From NCBI RefSeq assembly GCF_003589595.1, contig NW_020654289.1:2794151-2858150 (forward strand): a DNA stretch of 64,000 nucleotides. The letters run 5' to 3'. This document shows positions 1-9,100 of this stretch, one piece after another. A program made the position numbers and the translations under genes. Origin of the DNA: Hyposmocoma kahamanoa (lineage: Eukaryota > Arthropoda > Insecta > Lepidoptera > Cosmopterigidae). Position 1 is the first letter of the stretch, and every line of letters begins with the position of its first letter. The notes below the pieces were generated by a model. It searched no databases. It was not told the DNA's origin and saw only the letters and a list, made by a program, of their open reading frames with translations.

Positions 1-1095
1 CGATGTATATATGTAATGATTGTTTTGCGATTTTTGAGTTAACTTAATTATATGGCTGTATCTTTTTGAATATAATTTAAATATTTGCTTATCGGAGGAA
101 CTTTTTGTTAATCTATATCGCCACAGAAGCGATCGTTTACGCTTACTACATTTTTTAATGCCCCTAGAGAGCCATTTTGGTCGCACTTCTGTCCTAAATT
201 TCACTTTGACTATTGGAAAACATAGATCATAAAGTAATTTGAATAAATCATAGAACCTAGAGAAAGCCTCTTGTCCGTCCTGAGTATCGTAAACTTCTGC
301 AAAAGGTAATTTAATTAGATATTTTCTAAATTTTTCGAGATACTCTTGACAATAGTTTCGTTTCATGCAGAACCAATAATTATATGTGCAGGTTTGCTTA
401 ACTGGGCATGTCATGAGTTGTGCTTTATGGTCCGAAACAGCTAATTCACAAAGTTCAGTTTTTCCACCGCGTATATTATGAATAACATTATCTAAACATG
501 TTCCACTTCTGGGTCTTGTGGGCTCTTTAACTGATAATTTAAGATTATAGCTCTCGATCAGCTGGATAAACGAGGTGGTATATTTGGATTTTTTTAAAAT
601 ATTTACATTAAAGTCTCCGCATACTATAATCTTGTTTTTGTTACTAGATATAATTAGGTTTAGAACATCATCGAAATGGTTCAAAAATGACTGAAAATTT
701 CTTGTAACATCTTTACATTTCGGTACTCTATATACACACAGAATTACTATTTTATGGTCAATCAATTCTATCGCACAGCATTCAAAAACATTAGGTATAT
801 TTAACTTTATAATATTTGTGATAACTTCAAATTTTAGACCATTTCGAACTAATATGCAGGAACCACCATCTCTACTGTTACGTGTGTAGGACGCAGCAAT
901 AATAAAACCTGGTATTCGTAATAAACAGATATCATCAGGTACCATGTTATGTTCTGTAAAGCATAATATGTCTATACGTTTACCTATGTATTCCATATCA
1001 TCCAAACAAACCGTCAATAAATCGGCTTTATTAATTAAGCCATCTATGTTCTGATGTAGGATTTTAATAGATTTATACACGAAAAAACTGATCAT
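1..1095 (-). CDS. LINE ORF2, endonuclease domain (partial)
   Basis: The frame is open from ATG at 1095 to the window edge (365 codons, no stop). It encodes the N-terminal apurinic-like endonuclease of a non-LTR retrotransposon, which nicks target DNA to prime reverse transcription. Visible motifs in order: LHQNIDG near residue 14, FTEHN near 46, CVYRVP near 122, GDFNVN near 160 and SDHKA near 222. These are the conserved N, E, Y, GDFN and SDH positions of the family. The next part (RPKWLSRGIKK) is the linker toward the reverse transcriptase. The start overlaps the end of the upstream frame by 23 bp, suggesting coupled re-initiation. The rest of ORF2 is off-window, so whether the element is active cannot be judged. 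Confidence 0.85.
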   Translation of the reverse strand, partial: MISFFVYKSIKILHQNIDGLINKADLLTVCLDDMEYIGKRIDILCFTEHNMVPDDICLLRIPGFIIAASYTRNSRDGGSCILVRNGLKFEVITNIIKLNIPNVFECCAIELIDHKIVILCVYRVPKCKDVTRNFQSFLNHFDDVLNLIISSNKNKIIVCGDFNVNILKKSKYTTSFIQLIESYNLKLSVKEPTRPRSGTCLDNVIHNIRGGKTELCELAVSDHKAQLMTCPVKQTCTYNYWFCMKRNYCQEYLEKFRKYLIKLPFAEVYDTQDGQEAFSRFYDLFKLLYDLCFPIVKVKFRTEVRPKWLSRGIKKCSKRKRSLLWRYRLTKSSSDKQIFKLYSKRYSHIIKLTQKSQNNHYIYTS

Positions 1096-1921
1096 TAACA
1101 ATGTTACCACTCTGTTTGTACGGTGTCTGGGATGGTTTTTCATATTCCACTTGTGGCTCCGAATTAACAAAGACAGTACTATCGGTTTGAGTGCAGACGT
1201 CATTAACCGTAACAGTTACAGATTTTGCGAGCATGTGTTGTTTATACCTTCTATGATTTGACATTCTCAATATTTCTCTAAGTACATTGCGACATAAATA
1301 GGTAGCATAATATTTACGTTTAGGCACATATCTGGCAAAATTCATATCAATAAAAACAGAATTTTCAAAATTATTGCAAATAAATCTTAGCTCCTGATTA
1401 AGTTTTGTTTCATTCAAATGTTTGTTATAAGGGGTTTCACACACTAGCACATTTGTATTTTTAATTGAATAGAGCCATGACGTGAACAGATATTTCACAT
1501 CAAATGGGCTTGTATCGTTCTTGAAACCAATTACAATTACATAATCTTCATTTGTCAAAGTATTTATTTCTGATGTAAAAGACGAAATCACATTTACGAC
1601 GTTGGCTCCAGGTTTGCAGAAACAGAAAACATTGTATTTGATTCCCAACAGTTCTTGTAGTATACGTTGAGTTCCAGTGCCTTGCTCATCGGCCAATATT
1701 ATCACCCTATTTTTTTGTTGCTCGACCGGTCGTTCTTTATTGTTTATTGTGTTTGGTTTATCATTATCATTATAATTATTAACAATTTCATTATTACTTA
1801 TTTTCTCCATTGTCTGTTGCTCTATGTCTTGTGAGTAATTTAACTTAGTAGTATGCAGGCTTTTACGTTTCTTTCGCGCCGATGAATGATTTTTTACGGT
1901 AGATGTACATATCTTTTTCAT
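1073..1921 (-). CDS. LINE ORF1, C-terminal part, SGNH-esterase-like
   Basis: This is a 282-aa open frame. After about 60 basic, Asn-rich residues comes a fold with VIILADEQGTGTQRIL near residue 73, CKPGANV near 101 and VIVIGFKNDTS near 127. These match the block order of the SGNH-hydrolase-like (esterase) domain found in ORF1 of many CR1/L2 elements. The first block reads A-D-E rather than the usual G-D-S, so activity is doubtful. The frame starts 22 bp after the finger/coiled-coil frame stops. Losing one A from the A9 run at 1954-1962 would join the two, so this is probably the second half of one ORF1 and its ATG an internal Met. Confidence 0.7.
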   Translation of the reverse strand: MKKICTSTVKNHSSARKKRKSLHTTKLNYSQDIEQQTMEKISNNEIVNNYNDNDKPNTINNKERPVEQQKNRVIILADEQGTGTQRILQELLGIKYNVFCFCKPGANVVNVISSFTSEINTLTNEDYVIVIGFKNDTSPFDVKYLFTSWLYSIKNTNVLVCETPYNKHLNETKLNQELRFICNNFENSVFIDMNFARYVPKRKYYATYLCRNVLREILRMSNHRRYKQHMLAKSVTVTVNDVCTQTDSTVFVNSEPQVEYEKPSQTPYKQSGNIVNDQFFRV

Positions 1922-1943
1922 GTGCCTAATTTGATTCTCTTGT

Positions 1944-2498
1944 TTAGAATTTGTTTTTTTTTAAATTAAAATTTTCTGACAGTAAGTTCTCTATTTCCTG
2001 TTCAGCAGATGCTAAGTCTGACTGCAATTTAAGTATAATATCTTTCATTTCATCTGTGTTGTTAATATTCAGTTCTGGGCAACTTCGTTGTAATATGCAG
2101 TTATCATTTTTCTGTTCCTGCGATTCCCCACATGATTCATCACTTGATAAGATGCTAAACGTATTCTCAATTGGTATATTAACATGTACTTTGTCTCTGA
2201 CGGTTACGAAGTTTTGCGGTGTTGAGGACTGAGGAGACTTAAAAGTTGGAGGGGGTGTGGTCATAGGCGGTGGTGTATGAAAATGGTCATCTTCCTTTTG
2301 ACCGTGCAAAAGGCACGAGTTGCATTTCCAATTTGCCTTACTTCCCGCGCTCATTAAACAAAATAGCTTGGACGCGTTAGTACAATCAATATGATATTGA
2401 CCCTTACACACTACGCAGCATAAACATTGCCTGTCATGTATATTTCTTTTGCATTTTGTGCACAACGTTTCCATTTTATACAGATTTTTCTTAATCAA
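1944..2498 (-). CDS. LINE ORF1, N-terminal part, PHD-like finger plus coiled coil
   Basis: This is a 184-aa open frame. The first Met of the finger region is at 2474. Cys/His spacing (CTKC, CLCCVVC, YHIDC, WKCNSC) within the first 65 residues gives a PHD-like zinc finger, as seen in insect CR1 ORF1 proteins. A Pro/Thr-rich linker follows, then a short Leu-rich coiled coil (about residues 153-180). The frame stops just after an A9 run at 1954-1962. ORF1 proteins of this kind bind element RNA in the RNP (family knowledge). Confidence 0.7.
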   Translation of the reverse strand: MIKKNLYKMETLCTKCKRNIHDRQCLCCVVCKGQYHIDCTNASKLFCLMSAGSKANWKCNSCLLHGQKEDDHFHTPPPMTTPPPTFKSPQSSTPQNFVTVRDKVHVNIPIENTFSILSSDESCGESQEQKNDNCILQRSCPELNINNTDEMKDIILKLQSDLASAEQEIENLLSENFNLKKNKF

Positions 2499-2640
2499 AA
2501 CTGTACTCCAAAATCTGAATAAGTCCCGTTTATTATTTATTTCAAAGGTGATTTTTTTTTTTGTAAATCCACGTCAAAAAATAAACAAAAAACAGATTCC
2601 TTATTTTTTTAAATAAAAAATAAAAAATAAAATGTTTGTG

Positions 2641-2724
2641 TATCACCCGGTCAGGATCGAACGCGCAACCTGGATACTAAAGGCAACCGCAACAGCCATT
2701 AGACCAATACGACGCTGGTCGGAG
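2641..2724 (-). repeat. tRNA-like SINE head
   Basis: On the minus strand an A-box-like TGGTCTAATGG and a B-box-like GCGTTCGATCC are correctly spaced for a Pol III internal promoter. An AT-rich run follows, as in SINE tails. The acceptor stem does not close well, so this is read as a decayed tRNA-derived SINE and not a tRNA gene. Confidence 0.5.
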
Positions 2725-3495
2725 TGGTGAATTTAACCGTGTGTAGGAAGCGCTCTGAGTTTGGATTTCTTTTTATCACGTTTTAAACAGGGTCCAAAGT
2801 CCAATTTACCATTTCAAACGTTAAGTACCTACGTAACGGATAAATATTTTTAAAAACTTTAAAATAAACACTGTTTCACTTAATTAATCTTTGCAAATAT
2901 ATACTATTTCATTTAATATTAGCTGTTGTAATAATTTTGTCACAAAATTACACTGATTTTAAGTGTTTTTAAAGTGATACAGTCTTAACACTTTGATATA
3001 TTATTTTGAGTTATTTACTATATAAAAAAGTTTACAAACACTTGCACATAATATTTACGTACACAATATTGTTTTTAACCAATTGTCTAAGATAATCAAC
3101 CAATTTTAACAATTTTAAGCAAATCGAACGTAATTCGGATTGTTTACTTTACGGCGCCCTCTGGCGAACTGAAAACGAACGAAATGAGATGAGAACGAAA
3201 AATGGTCCAATGCCTATGTACAGTGTACGGTATTATTGCATCATTTTATACGTTTCCACTGCTGAACACAAGCCTCTATTGAGCTTGCCAACTCTCTCGT
3301 TTTATGCCACCCGCATCCAGCCCACTACCTTTCGGGTCGTCCATAGATCTTGCCGCGGGGTATCCTACACTATTTTGCTTTAACGTAATCGTATCATTAT
3401 TACCAACCCAGTATTTGTTCCTCGGCTAGACATGGCTTAATATATTATGTAATTGCTGCGGAACAACGAAAGCCGATTTTTGTAACGAAATTGTA

Positions 3496-3596
3496 CAGTC
3501 AAGAGCACGTCAAGCTTGACACTTTGGACCGCTCTTATCGTGAGCAGCAGAGTTGGATTTGAATCTTGCGTCAAGCTTGACGTGCTCTTGACCCTG
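3496..3596. mobile_element. Short Tc1/mariner-type MITE
   Basis: It is 101 bp, bounded by TA on both sides, with ends starting CAGTCAAGAGCACGTCAAGC and the inverted match at the right. CAGT termini with a TA target site are typical of Tc1/mariner elements. A second, more diverged copy lies at 21238-21349. Confidence 0.65.
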
Positions 3597-3782
3597 TACA
3601 TAATATCGTTTGTGTAACGTATGTGCAAACTAGATATGATACGGTAGCTGCGAGAATTCTCAAGACTGCCTGTTTTTTGGCTTATAATAATCTAGTTTGT
3701 GCGTTACACAATAGTCAAGGTTTACTAACCTATGGTCACAAAAATTCGCTGTTCCGTGGTAATGTAAGTTACGCACTTAGGT

Positions 3783-3955
3783 CGAAGTCGTTAAAACTCA
3801 AAACAAATATCTGCAACAAGCAGGTCCGCTGGTTCGATCCGTGGCTTATCGTCTAGCATGGTTTGCTAGAAGACGCTGGTTCGAATCCAGCTAGATCGAA
3901 GGAATATGTTATAACTAGTGGAGCAATTTCACAAAAAATAATTGAATATCATGGT
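3783..3955 (+). repeat. tRNA-headed repeat (family S2), diverged copy
   Basis: It contains GTGGCTTA, the block AGAAGACGCTGG and the B box GGTTCGAATCC. Family tail sequence (ACTAGTGGAGCAATTTCAC) follows. It matches copies at 13297-13640, 40480-40670 and 46941-47340. Internal bases of the A box are deleted. Confidence 0.6.
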
Positions 3956-4731
3956 GATGATATGTACGTAATTTAACCTTAGGCCATAGTTTCCCACACT
4001 GGTCCAGTGCGGATTTGGGAATTACACAAAGGGGTTGTACTTTGTCCACGGTATGCAGTTTTTATATAACGTTTTCTTTCACCGGTAGCGATATGTAATG
4101 TTATTAAACATTTAACGTAGAAACTTAAAATAGATGGATATGGTGCGTTACCTTAATTCACCTAGGTGCTGGGTGGCTTAAATCACCTGGGTTCACTAGA
4201 TAAACATGAAGTAAACTGTATTCACCTCTATATTTTTGGATGCCAGGGTTCAACTCGTTACATGGTACAGATACGGTGATGAAAAACTTCGTGATGAAAC
4301 CTGAACGTCGAAGAAGGTTCACAATGAAGTCCCCAAACCGCATTGGACTAGTATGGCGAGCTATGGCCTAAACCCTCGCATGAGAGGTGACTCTACTCAG
4401 CAATGGGCCGTACAAATAGGTTACAGTGTGATGAGTGTTCTGAGCATTGCACCCAGGTGATTCAAGTTTACTAAAAGTGTACTTAATGCACCTAGGTGAA
4501 CTAATTCAGGTTAATTAAGTTAACGCACCCGAAAATATTTAACAGTTGATGTGATGACATAAAAACAAACACGTCTAGCGCATATGTTTATTTCAAAAGT
4601 TTTAACTTAAATGTAAAATAATACTTCTCAAATATAATAGGAATAAAACAGCTCTAAAATTATCACTTAAACAAGTCTCCACTCGCACCTGTATGACCTT
4701 GAAATACATAGTAACAACCAGTATGTTCAAT

Positions 4732-4932
4732 ATAACACACACACACTCAAGATAGCCCCGCACTAGGGAAACTCCTGTGTCGCGGGTGCCATGATCAACC
4801 ACAAATTACACCCAACTCACGAGAGAAATAAATAAATGCAGGCCATACAAATATTTCTGCCGGTCCAGGAATCGAACTTGTGACCTCAGCGTGGCAGTCC
4901 GGCATGGCAACCGTTCGGTCACGGAGGCAGTT
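4732..4932 (-). repeat. tRNA-derived SINE (family S1)
   Basis: The minus strand carries a tRNA-like head (TGACCGAACGG A box; weak B box CAAGTTCGATTCC), then a body ending in GTGTGTGTG. It shares head and body with copies at 8604-8790, 31501-31712 and 36698-36922. It sits in the left end of the 21-bp minisatellite: one repeat-like unit lies on its far side at 4711-4731. Confidence 0.75.
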
Positions 4933-4944
4933 ACTAACAGCCAG

Positions 4945-5172
4945 TGTCTTAAGGTTACAATCAGTATGTTCAATGTTTCAACCAGTATGTTTAATGTTAC
5001 AATTAGTATGTTCAATGTTACAACTAGTATGTTCAATGTTACAACCAGCATGTTCAATGTTTCAATCAGTATGTTCAATGTTTCAACCAGTATGTTCAAT
5101 GTTATAACAAGTATGTTCAATGTTACAACAAGTATGTACAATGTTACAACAAGTATGTTCAATGCAATAGCT
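4945..5172 (+). repeat. 21-bp minisatellite
   Basis: About ten imperfect copies of a 21-bp unit of the form TTACAACCAGTATGTTCAATG. Because 21 is a multiple of three, several frames stay open across the array (for example a repeating SMFNVTT peptide), but nothing suggests these are genes. Confidence 0.85.
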
Positions 5173-5648
5173 AGTTTGACTAGTGTTGACTAGAAAGGTA
5201 ACAGAAATACATAGATCGTTAGGAATTACTGTAAAGGTAAAGAAATATATAATACCTACGTATTAAACTATAATTATTTTATGAGATAATTTGTTTTCAA
5301 AATTAAAATTCGGTCTTCTTGTGATGATTAGAGAAAAAATAAAGTTTTGCAAAACTAACAAAAGAAAAACGTCACAAAGTAAACCTTTTGATATTGTAGA
5401 GCGTGAAGAAACATGTATCTATCTCCGATTACAAATTGTTTTGTCATCTGACGTCTCCATAATGTCTTGAAGTTTTTTTTTAAACAGCAGCGTGAAATGA
5501 TTTTTTCATTTCTCACGTCTCAAAGATATTTCATTATAGCCTTGCGTAGCGGCAGATCGGCATTTTTTTTCTGATCACGGCAATTTATCAAATATTTTGA
5601 AAAACATTAACTTGCGCCGTTTCAACTAAGGGCCCAGACTGCTCCCGT

Positions 5649-5726
5649 GGAGATTTGGGAGAAATGGTTACAGATATCATTAAAATTGGAGATTTGGGAG
5701 AAATGGTTACAGATATCATTAAAATT
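5649..5726. repeat. 39-bp perfect tandem duplication
   Basis: Two identical adjacent 39-bp units, 5649-5687 and 5688-5726, each starting GGAGATTTGGGAG. The perfect identity points to a recent slippage or repair event. Confidence 0.9.
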
Positions 5727-5977
5727 GGAAATATTTCACATCGATGACTTTGCCGTCGACTTTTGAATGATGGAACAATTCTGAGAAACGTTAAGGAAAT
5801 TTAATTATTTTCATTGTTTTCAGATATTCTATAGGTTTATACACCGCAAATTAAAATAAAAACTTTGCTTCAATTATTACTATTCCTGAAATTTTATCAA
5901 TTTATTAGTAGACTAAATTTTATCTGCATTTCTAAATTTTATTAACAACTCTGATTTATATCAGGATCGAAGGACCA

Positions 5978-6127
5978 TTAAAAAAGGATACTGACACAGC
6001 GCTCGGCGTCCCGGTGATACTTGAATTTTACCATGAAACAGCCTTTGCTTATGTTTTCTATGCATTGCACCTTTCCCACTTCCAACATCTTTGAATTTAA
6101 AATCTTCACTGTCACACCGTCTGGAAG
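5978..6127 (-). CDS. Gene A exon 8 (end of RRM3 and stop)
   Basis: It has 49 codons plus TAA after acceptor TATCACTCCAG. It encodes LPDGVTVKILNSKMLEVGKV through HRDAERCVSILF. It is the same length as gene B exon 37395-37544 and ends in the same way (ERC-x-SILF then stop), before the last strand of a normal RRM. Confidence 0.75.
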   Translation of the reverse strand, partial: LPDGVTVKILNSKMLEVGKVQCIENISKGCFMVKFKYHRDAERCVSILF

Positions 6128-9100
6128 CTGGAGTGATAATATCAGGAAGCTGATACTAAGAAACATTATGAGTCATGGTTTTTTAAAGAAGTTAAGTGAG
6201 ATAAACCTTTCAATAAATTATTAATGAGAAATTGTCATAATGAACACTAGGCACCCATTGACTTACAAATAAATGGACGACGGGTCTAATACAAAAACCA
6301 CGAAAAAAATTTCCCAAGTCAACCTATTTAAACGTAGTGACATGTAAAGGAACATGAAAAAGCTAAAACGTTGAATTTAAATTGTAATGTCATCGCAGTA
6401 CTGTCTAATTTTGCTTGCTTCGCTGTCAGTCGAACAAACGAAGACTAAAGTGTGAATGACGCTCTGTATACGATTTTAACGCCCTATAAGTTCGGACACT
6501 TTTTAGCGCGGACCCGACGTCCATATATTTGTAAGTCAATGTAGGCACCTATAAGAAAAACAGAATTGGGCGAACTGAGTCATTGTCGTATCCTTTTTGC
6601 ATAAGAATGCTCTAATAATGTAGCCACCACAAAATGAGGCAACGACAAGACTGTTCGGTTCAAGAAATGACAAGATCTAAACTCAGCTTTAAGCTTACAA
6701 GAACGGAATAAAGTTCAAATTGATAAGCTTGGTGTGCTCTTGTGCGTAAAATTGTTGTAAGGTTGTAATGAAAATTTTTGAGATTAAGGTACTTTCGGTT
6801 TAGGACTACGTTTTGAGCTGTACCTACTGTACCATGTTCTGAGAATGAGTAGGTATAAATACTCATAATATAAATACCTAAATGCAGACTGACTTTTTTA
6901 AGACATAAAATCGAGTCATCCGAAGAACAAAGTCCGATGTGATTATACAGCGAAAAGAGAATAAGTACGTTACGAGAATAATTTTCTTATTCCAACTAAG
7001 GTCTACGTAAAGGTGTTTTGAGGATTTATATATTTTGTTTCATTTCGGAAATATAAAATCGAGCAACGGTCGATCTGACATCCACAGCGAAGAAGAACGA
7101 ACGAAATGTACTGTCCTGAGAGTAATCTAGCATATAGATCTTTGTTCTACGGATGAGTTGAAATATGACGAGATGATACGTCGTGCGCCTGGTGGTAAGC
7201 GACACGTACTTTGGATAATTTTCCAAAAAATTTGAAATAGTGGAAATTATTTCGGAAAAATTCCCGAAGAATTGGAAAAATATAATTTCGAAGGCTCTAC
7301 GTTAGATATTTCTACGTCTAGAAATATCTTTTGAAGTTTTATTTAGCGTGAAATGTAAAATAAACTTGTTTAGCTTAAAGTCGCATAAAGATAAACGAGA
7401 TTTAAAATGATTTCACAACAGCGAAAAAAAAAACCTTTTTAAGTGGGTCCATCATTTTCGTTCAGTAACTTCAACTTTTGACAGGTGTTAATATCAAATG
7501 TGGAAAATTAAAGGAAAGAAATTTATGTGAAAAATATGTTTTTTTCAAAATGGAATTTTTTCCAGAACCCAACACTAGCGACATGTGACAGTTGCAGTGC
7601 AATTGAAAGCTTTCAATTGCAAGGATATGAGGTATGTACATTGTACACTACCACTGCGTCCGCCATTATGAGACATAAAAAGTTGATAAGTTCAAAACCG
7701 GAAAGCAAGATACTGCTTACCGACAGAAATAGATATGGTGGCAGTACTTCCTTGAACGAATTTCGCTATTATATTTTATTTAATTTAATAAAAAATACTC
7801 ACATCGTTGAAAATCACCGTGTCTAATTTATTAACATCCACTTGTCTATCAGAATCTCCAACTGAAATATTATTTAATAATGATTCATTATGTAGTAAGC
7901 AGGTAAGGCATAAGGGTGTGACACGCCGCACCAAATATCGCGACGCTTCACTATTTTCGGCCGTACCCGGTTTTGTAAGTGGCAGAATTGCTAATTTCAA
8001 CTGTCCTTGTCGTTTCACAGTACGTGCAGAGGGCTGGCTTCTTTGCTTTCTCGCAGCTCGTTGCTAGGTTCCTCAGGACCCGCTGATAGCTAATAATAAT
8101 GAAATGATAGCTCGGTGGCTATTTGTATCACTTTGTCTGGTTTTCCAAGTCGTGCAGTGAGGTTCTACTCCACCAATATTTAATATTAAATAATTAATTT
8201 ACTCTAATATTATCAATTAGTAGACCCGCTTTCATTGCTATTAAAAAAGCCATAGCCGGTAGATCAAGTAGGTATGAGCTTGTTACAAATTGCTGTTAGA
8301 CGTAGGTATACGGGTTGCCATATTTATAGTTTAAGGCTTGTTCTTACTGAAATAACTATTTATTATGTATCTAGCAAGTATCAATTGGCAAGGGTTGCAC
8401 GGTATGGATACGAAAAATGCTGTTACTTATTTTTATTCGGTTCTACACAGATTAATTGAAGTTTATGTTGCATAGCGTAATGTCTGCTACGATAACAAAC
8501 ACCCAATTTGATTGCTGGATTGGTCATGATTAAATTAAAACGTGAAAAATTAAAGATTCATTCTCGGAGATATTACAGATACAATGTTACAATAATTAAT
8601 TAACTGCCTCCGTAGCCGAACAGTTACTATGCTGGTCTGCCACGCATATTTGTATGGCCTACATTTATTTATCTGGTGAGTTTGGGTGTAATTTGTGGTT
8701 GTCTATGTGTGTCCATGGCAACTGCGATACTGCGTTTCTCTAGGACTATGAGTGTATGCAATTTTTTTTTCTATTTATTATTATTGTATAAAAAATTCAA
8801 GACGCTACGTGGGGACTCTTCTGCTAATGACAGCGAAACTATTGGTAATCTTTTTACGACCATTCCGTTATTCAGGCTAGCCAGCCAATCCCTTTGTCTG
8901 CCCTTGTCGAATCATATCATGTAGAATGTTTAATTAAATTCTCGAAAATACATAACAGATAGCCTAGTTGAAAAATATCCCGGACACGTTTTAGTTAATA
9001 TGGGTGCATGTGTGGACGGTGTGCATCCTCTCTCTTTACATGTAAGTAATATTATATAATACGGTTCCCTTTGCTATTATATAAATTTCTGAAGGAAGTA

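Larger units (their letters stand above)
1..2560 (-). mobile_element. CR1-like non-LTR retrotransposon, 5' half
   Basis: Read on the minus strand, three coding blocks follow in the order expected for a CR1/L2-type LINE: PHD-like finger plus coiled coil, SGNH-esterase-like domain, then an apurinic-type endonuclease that runs off the left edge. The reverse transcriptase and 3' end lie outside the window. The 5' boundary is not defined; 2560 is an estimate just upstream of the first start codon. Only one frame break was found, in an A9 run, so the copy is probably young. A LINE 3' end at 45623-46284 may belong to a related family. Confidence 0.8.

Noticed and set aside
1951..2232. Plus-strand Ser-rich open frame
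   Set aside because: It is antisense to the finger/coiled-coil half of LINE ORF1.
4806..5193. Open frames of repeating heptapeptides on both strands
   Set aside because: They exist only because the minisatellite unit is 21 bp; there is no start context, domain or splice support.
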